DNA of 64,000 bases, taken from Stenopsyche tienmushanensis. Its lineage: Eukaryota; Arthropoda; Insecta; Trichoptera; Stenopsychidae. A program made the translations under genes and the position numbers. The stretch is taken from positions 2,170,001 to 2,234,000 of the forward strand of contig WACJ01000530.1 of the NCBI GenBank assembly GCA_008973525.1, written 5' to 3'. Every line of letters starts with the position of its first letter. Position 1 is the first letter of the stretch. A model generated the notes under the pieces. That model made no database searches. It worked only from the letters and a program-made list of their open reading frames with translations, and was not told the DNA's origin. Shown one piece after another: positions 22,193 to 32,155 of the stretch.

Positions 22193-23480
22193 AATCGGTG
22201 AAAGCTTGTATAGAACTGGGACGTTCAGTAATGACAAATCCGTTGCTAAATCGTCGCTTAAAAAAATTGGTGAAATTTAGATAAAATTCCGACTGCTCAA
22301 ATACCCAATCAGCGAAAACACTGCATTGTTTATGGTAATTTATTTAAAGTTCCTGATTAATTTGGATTTTATATGGATACAAATGCATAGTTATTTTATA
22401 TGGGTGTTGAAATCGCATTTAGGTCCAATTCTTATATACCAAGGCAGCATAAATTAAATGTCATCTAACACATGTGAATAATTTAACAGTTGTATTCTGG
22501 CGTGTTTCAGGACTATCATTATGACAGTCTGGCAACTAAGTGCCGTTGGGTTTAGGAGGGGGTTTCAATCATTATTATGAACAAAAAAAAATTGACTGCT
22601 TCGGGTTGTTCCGTACACTCTCACGCACAGCAGTGATGTTTACAGCAGACCTTGCATTTCATTGATTGACATGCAAAAAATTTAAAAACAAAATTTTTAA
22701 ATTTGCGCACGTTATTCAACATTTATAATCTTTCATGATCAATTGCCATATACTATTAATTAATTCAAAATAAATTTGATAGATTTTTCTCTAAAAACAT
22801 AACCGCCATTACCTATTGAATTACCCTATATGTTATGAAATTCAGATTTAATTATAGCCTAATGTAACAGATATTTGAATCATTCAAACGATAAAATTAT
22901 ATAACGAACAGACAGACATACATTTAGGATAATATGTGTTTATTTTTGATTGGCTATAATACTCATTTTAATCGGAGTGATGCATTATTTTATCTTAACA
23001 TATGCATGTATATAATATACTTTCCTGCGGGATTATTTAATGATTTTGAGCATTTATTGTTCAGGGTTGCCACAAAACAAAATTAATATTTTTATTTTTT
23101 AATTTAATATTATTTTAACGCCATTAAAATTGATTGTTGATACAAAGTTATCTCAATTTACTGATGATTGTAATGGAAACAGTTTTTTCACATGGAATTC
23201 TGATCAATACATCCAAAAACAGATAAGGTTGCATAGCAAAGATTTATTGATTTTCCACTTAATTTTCAATTCGATCAACATCTTCGCACGTTTTCCGCGA
23301 TAAACCCATCCAAATCGGAACATCCTGTAGGCGCGCGTCTGTTGATACGAACATTTTTCGTGGAAATAATAGGAAGGGCTAAATGGAAAATATTATTTCA
23401 TTCATAGCGAGTAATTTTTGTCGTACATTAATAAAACGTACAAGTACGTAGGTGGGACACATGCATTAAAGAATAATAAG
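22193..23480. other. 1.3 kb AT-rich, nothing recognised
   Basis: Only a short LINE/SINE-like tail, AACAGACAGACATACATTTA, at 22906-22928 stands out. Confidence 0.4.
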
Positions 23481-23487
23481 TAAAGCA

Positions 23488-23580
23488 GGGTCTGGTGTGT
23501 TTCCCGGTGGCGGCTGCCCCGGGGGCGCCTCCCCCGGCCGCCCCTGCGGAGCTGCTCTCATTTCGGATGTCATAAAGTGA
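23488..23580. other. Very GC-rich island
   Basis: A block of about 70 bp, with GGCTGCCCCGGGGGCGCC followed by TCCCCCGGCCGCCCC, sits in strongly AT-rich surroundings. It is open on both strands for about 35 codons (alanine/proline-rich on +; on - from MTSEMRAAPQGRPGEAPPG). It could be a short exon or a CpG-rich regulatory site. Nothing decides between these. Confidence 0.3.
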
Positions 23581-24290
23581 CAATTTATGATAACTTGGGG
23601 ATTAGCGAATGCTCGCTCCTCCAGCAATATTTATAATGCGGCCGCCATATTATCTATATGTTTTAATACTTCGGATGTATGGGTGACGCCTGGCGCTAAT
23701 TCTGCTTAGACGATGTGCGTGCTCTGCTAATGCCGAGGGTAGTTCATACACGCCCAACTACCACCCCCTAGCCGACCGCCGAGCAAAAATTCACGGTCAT
23801 GCGGATAGTTTGGGAAGTGCACTCGATGAACTTTATATTTTAAATTTAATTTTTTTGATAGGGTTGAAATATATTTATCAGAAGCACTTATCTTTCAAGG
23901 GTCAAAGTTTCAATGACGACAGAATGCCCCTCCGGTTGCCATCTCTGGTTGCCATCATCGCTTGCGGCCCTTTCTATTCTTAACCCTCCTTTTATATTAT
24001 ATATATATATGTAGGCAAAATCTTACATTTATAATGCAAAAAAATAATAAAAATGATTCAAACATCTTATATTAATAAATTCACCAAGTGTCGACGACAA
24101 TGAAAGCCACGACAAACAAGTCTCAGCTGCTGTTTTCTTTGATGGATTTTCAATTACGAATGTCTTTTTCTACTTATTAGTCCCCACAGATCAATATTTC
24201 ATATCATAAAGCAATTTATCTTATTTATATAAATAAAAACACGAGATAAATCAGATTAATTTCATGCATGCACAAATTTATGCAAAGAAA
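23581..24290. other. 0.7 kb, no gene recognised
   Basis: Moderate-GC to AT-rich sequence with a TA microsatellite at 23993-24013. Confidence 0.4.
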
Positions 24291-24294
24291 TTAC

Positions 24295-24375
24295 CGAAAA
24301 TACTATCGACAGTGTTAAGGTTCATTTATTAATATACGAGCTTGAATCACGCTGCACGGTCCTGAGAGAATATTT
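24295..24375 (+). repeat. Family J repeat, short copy
   Basis: Contains CTATCGACAGTGTTAAGGTT, TTAATATACGAGCTTGAATC and ACGCTGCACGGTCCTGAGAG, co-linear with 13690-13770. Confidence 0.6.
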
Positions 24376-25080
24376 TATTATTTTAAATGCAATCCATTCT
24401 CGATTGTGTCTCTAAACCTCGATAAAACTATGGCCACCCTCGTGCATATTTAACCCTCCCTGATTTAAACAGGATTAGATTGAGCTTAATTGCTATTTTA
24501 ATGGTCGATCATAATGAGTTTTTAAACTGTTATGAAATAATTGCATAAATACTAGAAGGATATAAAATCCGCCTTTGACATGAACGATGGCGTTGCATCT
24601 AGTTATGAACGTGTCGCACGCCGCCATTAGTGTAGATCTTTAAAATTTTTTTTTTTTTGCAGATTGTAAACATATTTTGATGTTATTTTACTTTGCATTT
24701 TAATATTTTAATCATAATCTGAGCTTAGGGATATATTTACATTGAATGGAGTAACTAACTATGAATAGTTCATAATATGATTAACGCTACCAGACTGGGA
24801 ACACTGGCATTTAATAGTGAATAACATAGCCTCCAAAATATTCCAAATTTCCATATGGCGGTTAATCTTATTGAAATTTTGATGAATTTAAGAATTTATT
24901 TCCAATTTTTCTAAAATACAGAGCAAAAAATAAAATATGAATCTTTAATTGAAGATATTGCAAAGTAAAATCCGGGGACCACGTTATTCAGACGCGGTAA
25001 TCACGCTCTCTCATGCTCTATGGGCGTGTATGTACACAACCAAACACTCGGTACTTTGTCTATGATGCATTGATCGAGGA
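24376..25080. other. 0.7 kb AT-rich, nothing recognised
   Basis: No coding or repeat signal seen. Confidence 0.4.
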
Positions 25081-25084
25081 ATTC

Positions 25085-25235
25085 CCCGATTTAATCTGAT
25101 TTTAATTTGGTAACGTACTGGGGTTCGCCCGTGCGAGACCGTATTCGGTTTCGTTCGAGCAAAATAACGCTTTAACCGGTTATCGGTTTCGTTCCGGTTC
25201 GAAACCCTGCTAAAATGACGTTCGAAGCCCTGCAA
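25085..25235 (-). repeat. CAGGGCTTCGAAC-type repeat copy
   Basis: Contains TAACCGGTTATCGGTTTCG, TTCCGGTTCGAAACCCTG and a second TTCGAAGCCCTG. On the complement these match 8035-8090 and 225-260. Two CCCTG ends lie close together, suggesting a terminal duplication or two abutting ends. Confidence 0.5.
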
Positions 25236-25576
25236 ATAAAAATCGATTTTGATTGATTAATCATCTAGATCAGATCAGAATCCAATGAGGTTCTGATTTG
25301 AGGTCCCCTAAAATTTTGAGGCTCGAAACGCGCGTCTTCGCGCCAAGAAGTAAATTCGCCACTGGTACGCAAGTCTAAGATTTGGACCATAGGGGAAACC
25401 TGGAAAACCATGAATTCCAAAACGTGCTTCCAAAGCTTTTATTCCTCGAGGAAATCAGAACACTTTCTTGGTCTATTATTTGAACCGTATGAAAAGCCGT
25501 AAAAATTAAGTCTATGAACTTCGACGACTATGTAGAATTGACTTATTCTTAGAATTCCAAACTGTTCAATTCTGAG

Positions 25577-25785
25577 AAAACCAGCGAAATGTTCTAATTC
25601 CCTGAATTGCAACTATGTACTAATTTCTGAAAAAAATTATAATTCTAAGAATTCCAAGCAAACTTATTTTTGAGAAATTGACTAATTCTTAGAATTGTAA
25701 ACGACTCGGTGATTTGATTTTTGCTAAACGATTTGGCGAAAACCAGCGAAATGTTCTAATTCCCAGAATTTCAACTGTTCATTAC
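25577..25785. repeat. 161-bp direct repeat of a GAATTC-rich segment
   Basis: AAAACCAGCGAAATGTTCTA then ATTCCCTGAATT starts at 25577; almost the same string starts at 25738. The intervening sequence is rich in TTCTAAGAATTCC-like words, suggesting an old tandem array with short degenerate subunits from about 25420. Confidence 0.55.
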
Positions 25786-25799
25786 CGAGAAACTTTCAA

Positions 25800-27490
25800 A
25801 GTCCAAAATTTGTACTTAAAGCAAAAAAGTAAATACTAGGCAGGGCATATTAAATCCAAATGATATTATATTTATTGTTTTTGCTTCCGTAGGAACGCTC
25901 AAATAATCAAAATTTGATACAAAATGAAGTACTATTTACAACAATTAAAGGGTGGGTCCTTCATCGCTTTGATTTTAAATTTGGCAATAAAATTATAGCT
26001 TTTAAGTTAAAAGAAATAATCAAATGAAGAATTTATATATGGTTTGAAAGTTTCATCACTATTTGAATACAAACACACTTTTCATTAGAATTTGGTTCGT
26101 TTTGTTGACTGGGCTTTAAAAATATTCAATTTGGGCCGCATGCGGCCCGCGGGCCGGATCTACATGCTATAATTAACATTTGTAAATTTTTGTCTATATA
26201 TATGTAAATTATCTATTTTTTGTTGATGTTATCAATTACTTTGTCTGGTATAATCTTTGTTATTTTCCTTGATCGGTGGCATTTTGTTCAGATATGTCTT
26301 ATTTTAAAGAATTTTCATGTATTTATCGTCTGATTTTGATATTTTTTGCAAATTTTATTGCAATCCAAAGGATATTATAGTATTTTTTATTTTAATAATA
26401 GTCTGGCAATTAATAAAACTGGTTTTGTACGTGATAAAATCAACGTAGAAAAAACACAATAAGCACATGGATATAGTTTGGATTGTAAATAAATTAAGTT
26501 TCGAGCTGAAATTAGTTTGTTATATTTTAGCCACATTTTGCAGGAAGATATTCCCTCCTCTTCCTCCAGCTTTCAATATCCTTTGGTCTTCTCCTGGCGA
26601 GGGTAGCTCTTAGGCGTATTCAATCAATTTTTGATCGAAAAAATAATGAGGCGTCAATGCGGGGAGCATGTAGCGGCTTACCGCGCACACCCGCCATTGG
26701 AAACAATTACTTTTTTCCTGCGCAAGGATGATGGATTAACAACACCTGTCTTAAACGGGAATATTGTTCAATATTCGCTCCTCCACCGAAATTTTCAATC
26801 TTTATTTTGTCTGGATGCCTCTGAGCTCTTTTCATCGGAACCTATTCATATCATCGTCGGACTTGTCACATATTCATTTTTCTCGGGAGCAGAACCCGCC
26901 CCGTATAAATTGACGCAAAATTAAGTCGCAGAGCTTGAGGATTTTCCGCATCTCCATCGGCAGGATAGGGAACTTTCTTCGGTTTCGATTTAGTTAAACA
27001 TCTAAACAAACGTAAGAGAGCAAAACTTTTCGTTTTAACAATTCAACTTGATAGCTTTAAGCTTTTACGCGAAGTTTCTTCTGCAAAGTTGCAATGGCTA
27101 TTGAAAATCCCGAATAAACAAAAACACCCATAAAACACAACCCCATTTTGCTCACACACACGACATCATATTACGACATTTTAACATACAAGATGCGCCA
27201 TCCTTTGATGAAAGACTGGTCCAATAAAAATAAACTACAACTATAAAGAACATTGTCAACGGACCATAAAAACTAACATATCTATACGACAGAATCAATT
27301 CGGTATTTTTTTTTATTTTTAACCAACTAAATTTAATAGCAATCACTTACTATTGCTGACAATATTACTGTAACAACAATAACTATAAATCAAACAACAT
27401 GATATGCATTGTTAGCTTAAAAAACTGTCTAAGCCATGCATATCTTCCTTCCAAAATTTCCATATACATAAATACAAATGTGATTTTATG
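25800..27490. other. 1.7 kb without recognised gene
   Basis: AT-rich. A hAT-like GC palindrome lies at 26132-26158 (listed separately). The open frame at 26631-26924 has no family signature. Confidence 0.4.
26130..26160. repeat. GCATGCGGCCCGCGGGCC motif, hAT-like terminal word
   Basis: GGGCCGCATGCGGCCCGCGG then GCCGG. The complement of 41146-41172 carries the same word. In many animal genomes this string marks one end of hAT-type elements (general knowledge); no transposase is linked to it here. Confidence 0.45.
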
Positions 27491-27499
27491 GATATATAA

Positions 27500-27670
27500 A
27501 GAACAGACAGACATACATATAATCGTATATTATCATAGATGAGCCATTTCTCAGCATTTCATCGAACACACCAAAGTTTTTGGTGCAAGCGGTGATGAAG
27601 GCGTGCGATACCCATCCTATCCCATAACATCCATCCTATTCGTTTTGTAGATGCATAAAAATAATGCTTA
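27500..27670 (+). repeat. LINE/SINE-like tail plus GCGTGCG...CCCATCCTATCC repeat
   Basis: AAGAACAGACAGACATACAT at 27501 is a retroposon-type tail. At 27598-27650 lies GCGTGCGATACCCATCCTAT then CCCATAAC and CATCCTATTCG. This recurs at 55098-55145 and, on the complement, at 47545-47580. Confidence 0.5.
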
Positions 27671-27811
27671 AAAATAGATCTACAAAAATGTTTTTATCGC
27701 TATCTGGACACAAGCTGAACTTAAATTGTACGAATACTTTCGTGTCACCCTAATATATATCAATAGATTTATGAATAATATTTGCTGGCGATAGTTTCAA
27801 AAAACCTGGTC

Positions 27812-28020
27812 GTGAAATCCTCTATGATGCTGAGGACATATTGCGTCTAGCATAACCGATGGGAGCTGTTGGATGACCTTGGCTGCGGGAATACGTCCTT
27901 CCCACCATCAGATTTATCTCTATTTCGTCGTAATAAAGAAAACAGTTAAAAATACGATATTATTTCTATTGCATTTGCTCATCTCCACAATGATCCGATA
28001 GCAGAACAAACTCGCGTGCA
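27812..28020 (+). mobile_element. LTR-like segment of composite unit 1
   Basis: A diverged subfamily of the solo-LTR-like group: GGACATATTGCGTCTA, CCGATGGGAGCTGTTGGAT, CTTGGCTGCGGGAATACGTC (hairpin), TAATAAAGAAAACAGTT and the terminus AACAAACTCGCGTGCA. It runs directly into a mariner-derived segment (28200-28440). The same junction is found at 28937 and, on the minus strand, at 62913. Confidence 0.65.
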
Positions 28021-28195
28021 ATTAAAATAGCACATGAATGATTTTTTGTTAAAATCATGCTTTATTAATATCTGAAGTTATACAAGGACATATTTAGACA
28101 AGCTTTGGTTTATTAGAAATTTAGATCAAATCATCATATGATGCACAATCTAAATATTGAACGACTTTGTCACTCAAGCTTTCATTTGCTAAGAC
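28021..28195 (+). other. Linker shared by the LTR/mariner composite units
   Basis: Holds AAATAGCACATGAATGATTT, ATCATCATATGATGCACAAT and AAGCTTTCATTTG. Matching words in the same order lie between the LTR-like and mariner parts at 28938-28990 and on the complement at 62850-62912. It is therefore part of an ancestral composite, not random flank. Confidence 0.55.
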
Positions 28196-28199
28196 TCGT

Positions 28200-28440
28200 C
28201 GAGGCCGGGTCATTTTGTTTGTTTCCGCGAGTTTGTCGGCCATTTTGTTCGGTCACAGTAAATTCTTCTGATGTAGAGGTCGTCCCGTGTTCCCGCCACT
28301 TCCTATTTATGCGCTTGACGTACTTCACGAATAGTTTTCTGGCATTTCTCGAAGTCTTCTTGATAATATTGTGTTTGAAAAACTTGATTATTATGAAATT
28401 GTGTGCGAGATGGTTGCCCAGAATGCTCACTCAGGATAAT
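28200..28440 (+). pseudogene. Mariner-derived part of composite unit 1
   Basis: Leader TTTGTTTCCGCGAGTTTGTC and ATTTTGTTCGGTCACAGTAA then TTCTTCTGATGTAGAGGTC. A jump follows to LDVLHE, FSGISRSLLDNIVFEKLDY and CARWLPRMLTQ. The helix-turn-helix region is deleted and the frame is broken. Confidence 0.7.
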
Positions 28441-28495
28441 TTTCGGGCATGAGTCAAAAGGTATCAGAATACATAAAGAACAGACAGACACACAT
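28441..28495 (+). repeat. LINE-like 3' tail of composite unit 1
   Basis: TCAAAAGGTATCAGAATACA then AAGAACAGACAGACACACAT. The same tail ends composite unit 2 at 29188-29236. AAC-AGACAGACA tails are typical of RTE-like LINEs and their SINE partners in insects. Confidence 0.55.
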
Positions 28496-28661
28496 CAAAT
28501 AATCAAATACGGTAAACCCGCCTATAGCGCCAGCTTCTATAGTTTTTTAACGTACACATTTTGTATGGGCGCCTAACTATCTATAGCGTTTTGTTTTTAT
28601 AGCGCTTCGGTGACTCAAACATGCATATTTAATTCGAATGTATGTCTGTCTGTTCTTTATG
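28472..28661. repeat. Inverted repeat pair, 24-bp arms, about 140 bp apart
   Basis: The left arm 28472-28495 and right arm 28638-28661 are reverse complements with one mismatch (CATAAAGAACAGACAGACA at the core). The spacer has TATAGCGCC, TATAGCGTTTT and TATAGCGCTTCG words. It could be two head-to-head retroposon tails or one inverted-end element. Confidence 0.65.
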
Positions 28662-28937
28662 TGGGTGAAATGACATCATTCAAATGCAATGTATCAAATT
28701 AACAGTGAAATCTTCTGTGATACTGCGGACATATTGCGTCTAATATAACCGATGGGAGCCGTCGGATAGCCTTGGCTGCGGGAACAAGTCCTTCCCGCAG
28801 CCGGATCTCTCTCTATTTCGTTGTAATATAGAAAACAGTTTAAAAAAAAACGAAATTATTTCTATTTGCACCTGGACACTTTTTATACCATTTACTCAGC
28901 TCCATCGCGGTCCGATAACAAAATAAACCCGCGTGCA
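28662..28937 (+). mobile_element. LTR-like segment of composite unit 2
   Basis: Carries GCAATGTATCAAATTAACAG, GGACATATTGCGTCTAATAT, CCGATGGGAGCCGTCGGATA, a perfect-looking hairpin at 28774-28802, and the terminus AATAAACCCGCGTGCA. Same subfamily as 27812-28020. Confidence 0.65.
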
Positions 28938-29240
28938 ATGAGCACAATTTAAGTATTGAATAATTTTGACACCCAAGCTTTCATTTGTGAAGTGAACACT
29001 CACTTTGCGGGTGATCATCATAGTGGATGGATCATTTTGTTTGGTTCTACGTGTTTGTCGGCCATTTTGTTCAGTCATAGTAAATTCTTCTGATGTAGAG
29101 GTCGTCGTGTGCTTCCGCCACTTCTCATATATGTGAACGTTATGAAGAAGCTTTTCTATATTCTATATGCCAATATAAAATTGCTTAAAATTCAAAAGGT
29201 ATCAGAATGCATACAGAACAGACAGACACACATTTATGTG
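28938..29240 (+). pseudogene. Linker, mariner leader and LINE-like tail of composite unit 2
   Basis: GAGCACAATTTAAGTATTGA and AAGCTTTCATTTG (linker) are followed by TTTTGTTTGGTTCTACGTGT and TTCTTCTGATGTAGAGGTCG (mariner leader). After a deletion the tail TTCAAAAGGTATCAGAATGC then ACAGAACAGACAGACACACA ends the unit. No transposase frame remains. Confidence 0.6.
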
Positions 29241-30340
29241 AGTATATATTGTTTGATAATGCAATTTGATAAAAAAATCAAAGCTCTATGACTTGTTTAT
29301 ATTTTCGATAAAATATTATTGCCGCATTAAGACGAGTTGCATCTTTGTGTGTTTTCGAAAGACCCGAGAAATATTTTTATCATTATATAGACTCGCATTA
29401 ATTTAGATGAGTGACTTGTCAACCCACGTAGACCCACAATAAAAATGGCCGTTAATAACCCCATAACTAAAACAGAACGTGCTGAGATATCGTCAATGCT
29501 GTCAGCTTTTAGTTATTTATTTTGTTGCTCACCCCGCGTTCGAGTGTTATTTACCTCCGTCCCGAGTACTAAACGTGATGGACAGTCAAGTTCAATACCA
29601 CTTTTTTTGTTGGTCAGGCCATCGAGCCCGATAATGAAGAGGTCGTGATTTGTACCGGCGGCGTTTCGAAATGGGCTCGATCGGGCACCGATTCCCAAAT
29701 GTTGAGCACCGCTGACGTCTATCGTTCACAAATGAAAATGAGCGCCGCTTGACGAACGAGAAATTGGTTACATCAGTCGACTTTCCATTTTTTTTCTTCG
29801 TCAGACACCCCCCCTCCCCTCCCCCACCTCACCCAAATTCTGCGCCTATTTTTGACGATCTTATTTAATATTTAAGCTCTCATTTTTACACGTCAACGTC
29901 TTGGTACGAAAAAGTGGCTGTTTATTAAGGCACCAGGGGTGGAGGAAATCGTGTTATCAGGATAAAATGGCGCGGAGAGAAAGTGAAATTTCGCCATCTA
30001 ATACATCCTGATGACTGAAAAACAAACAACCCATAACCTTATATCATGCTATTTTTATATTGAAATCCCTTTTAATTTCGAAACCGAGGTTTATACGGGG
30101 AACATATTATGTTTATGCAGGGTGAATGGCATTTTATGATGGCAATTTGAACCCCAATTTATGATTCGGAAGATTTGCTGCGTGGTTTTAATCAGATCTC
30201 AAGCAACTCATATCTTGAACGAAGTAATAATTGAAGCTTAAAGCGTTTAAATTTTAAAATGACAATTGATAATTTTTAAATTTTGGCGAATTCAAGACCA
30301 ATATTGCATGTTTTCATATGAAATGTCCGATAAAAGCTTG
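29241..30340. other. 1.1 kb without recognised genes
   Basis: AT-rich with a slightly GC-richer part at 29510-29830 and a C-rich run near 29808-29826. Short open frames at 29445-29698 have no family signature. Confidence 0.4.
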
Positions 30341-30560
30341 AGTGAATTGAACATTGGGTCTGAAGGAACAACACCGATCGCTTTTTATGCGTGTATCCTG
30401 GTCGGTTGATTAGTGACGTAGGGAAACGGGAATCGTAAGGAATTGTCAGATAGCCTTGGCTGCGGGAGGACATCCTTCCCGTAGCATATTGGAATATAAT
30501 AAAGTTATCTAAAAATAAAGTATTTCTATTCGACTCCCATCTACATTCATTTTTTCAAAA
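30341..30560 (+). mobile_element. Solo-LTR-like element, copy 6
   Basis: CCGATCGCTTTTTATGCGTG, GGTTGATTAGTGACGTAGGG, CCTTGGCTGCGGGAGGACAT with a shortened hairpin, AATATAATAAAG and TATTTCTATTCGACTCCCAT, in LTR order. 5' and 3' tips are not recognisable. Confidence 0.55.
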
Positions 30561-30789
30561 CAAACCTGGGTGACCCAGTCATCAAGAACAGTTCAGCATC
30601 TTAACGGTCCGCCATATCTGACACCAGTGTAACGATGTCGTTATTCACAATTCGCAATGTGTCCGCGTCGGTTTGCTCATCAAACGCTGCTGGGGTAGCC
30701 CAGCTAACATGAGTTGGGTGCGCAGGTCACCCTGTACTGCGTACCCATAAAGTGATGTGTGGAACAGCCGATTACAGTAATTGGTGGAG

Positions 30790-31870
30790 ATTGTGTCAAA
30801 GGCTCATCACTATCCTCAACAACCTAGGCAAACAGGGGAGAACAATTGTAGGCTCCTTCCTCCTTGTAGTCCTTCCTCCTCTATCGCACCTTCGGGTGCA
30901 CATGGTCTAAAGTTGGTCTTTCCGGCGGAAACCTCGCCTTCTCTGGAGGGCGTGCAGCCAAACGCGTGTAGCGTTTCTCGTAGGGCCAAAGAATCAGTGG
31001 AAGACACTCTGTGTTTTTTTCTTCTTTCCTGTGGGCGAGGAATCTTCACAAGACACCCAGAGAATCTGGATAGTGTGGGATTCACGATTTTTCAATCGTG
31101 CCTACCCACTAAACCTCCCCCTTGTCCTTCTCTGTCCCCCTGGTATTGTTTTCCACATTGCTTCAGGAGGACAGGTAGTCTGGCCTTAGGTGATTGGCCC
31201 TATTCTATTGTTGGAGAGGCTGTTGCGCTCTGCGTCTCTCTCTTTCACTGCCCTCTTTGGCGCTCAGATTCTCTTCTACGTATTCGCGCCAAAGGTCCCA
31301 GTTCTTCTTGCTCTCCATCATGCTGTGGACCATGTTATCGATGTTGAGCTCGGCTACCCCGAGTGCTTGTTTCAGCAGTTTCCTCTGGGGTGCCCAAGAC
31401 AAGCCTTTTGGGATCTTCATAGTCCAAGGCCCTCTTTTTTGCTAGGAGGTCCAGCGGCGGAATTCCTGCAATCACGAGCACCGCTTCTTCTGATACTGTT
31501 CTACATGCTGCGGTGACTCGGAGCGCTCTCTGTCGTTGGACCCTGGCCAGTTTTTTCCCATAACTCTCGTGACAGAGTGACTCGTGCCATATCGGGGCAC
31601 CGTACAGAAGTATTGAATGGATAACGTCATTTGTGATTTTCCTTCTGCACGGATTTGGCCCTCCGACATTGGGCATGAGCCGTCCGAGCTCACTGGGCAC
31701 CTTCTGCGCCTTCTGCGCAGTAGCTTCAACGTGTCTCCTGAAGGTCAGCTTGTTGTCCAAGAGGAACCCGAGGTATCTCAGCGATTTGCTGTATTCCACC
31801 TCGTGACCATTCACAACAAGCTTTTTGACCCTCGGTCTCCTTCTCCTGCTGCATATCATTGCCTCCGTTT
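30790..31870 (-). pseudogene. R1-clade non-LTR retrotransposon, 3' part of ORF2
   Basis: The minus-strand frame 31859-31335 codes for the end of a reverse transcriptase: YSKSLRYLGFLLDNKLTF, then RRHVEATAQKAQKV, LGRLMPNVGGPNPCRRK, VIHSILLYGAPIWHESL and AGIPPLDLLAKKRALDYEDPK. The 'LMPNVGGP' and 'SILLYGAPIW' words are diagnostic of the R1 clade (R1, TRAS, Waldo). The 30790-31330 part continues on the same strand but is frame-broken and GC-rich. The catalytic palm (YADD) is missing, so the copy is 5' truncated. Its left partner sequence recurs at 50080-50397. Confidence 0.85.
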
Positions 31871-31889
31871 TCTCCGCGGTTGAATAAAA

Positions 31890-32155
31890 ATGGTCAGATA
31901 CTGACGGTAATACTTTCGTCTTAATATTATATTTTATTCATCGAAAAGGTGGTTACAAATATAAGTCTGCGGGAAGGACATCTTCCTGCAGCCAAGGCTA
32001 TCCAACAATTTCTCGCTTTTTGACAGGAAGTGGTGCAACCACAAGAATCTACATAAATGCCGTTATTCACAAGACACAATGGGTCCGCAGAATGACAGAT
32101 TATGACACATTGCGTCTGAAGGGTGACAAAAAATGTCGCTGTTAATTTATCGAAT
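31890..32155 (-). mobile_element. Solo-LTR-like element, copy 7, abutting the R1 fragment
   Basis: On the minus strand it shows GTCGCTGTTA, CCCATTGTGTCTTGTG, CCTTGGCTGCAGGAAGATGT with a hairpin, and AATAAAATATAATATT. It shares ACTTTCGTCTTAATATTATA-like sequence with the copy at 49928. The R1 fragment begins within 30 bp. Confidence 0.6.

Noticed and set aside
25190..25212. GGTTCGAAACC as a possible tRNA T-arm / B-box
   Set aside because: No matching acceptor stem, A-box or anticodon arm; the word is part of a dispersed CAGGGCTTCGAACC repeat.
30781..31347. 188-codon open frame on the plus strand
   Set aside because: It lies antisense to the R1-clade 3' region; cysteine/proline/serine-rich composition is a shadow of the retrotransposon.
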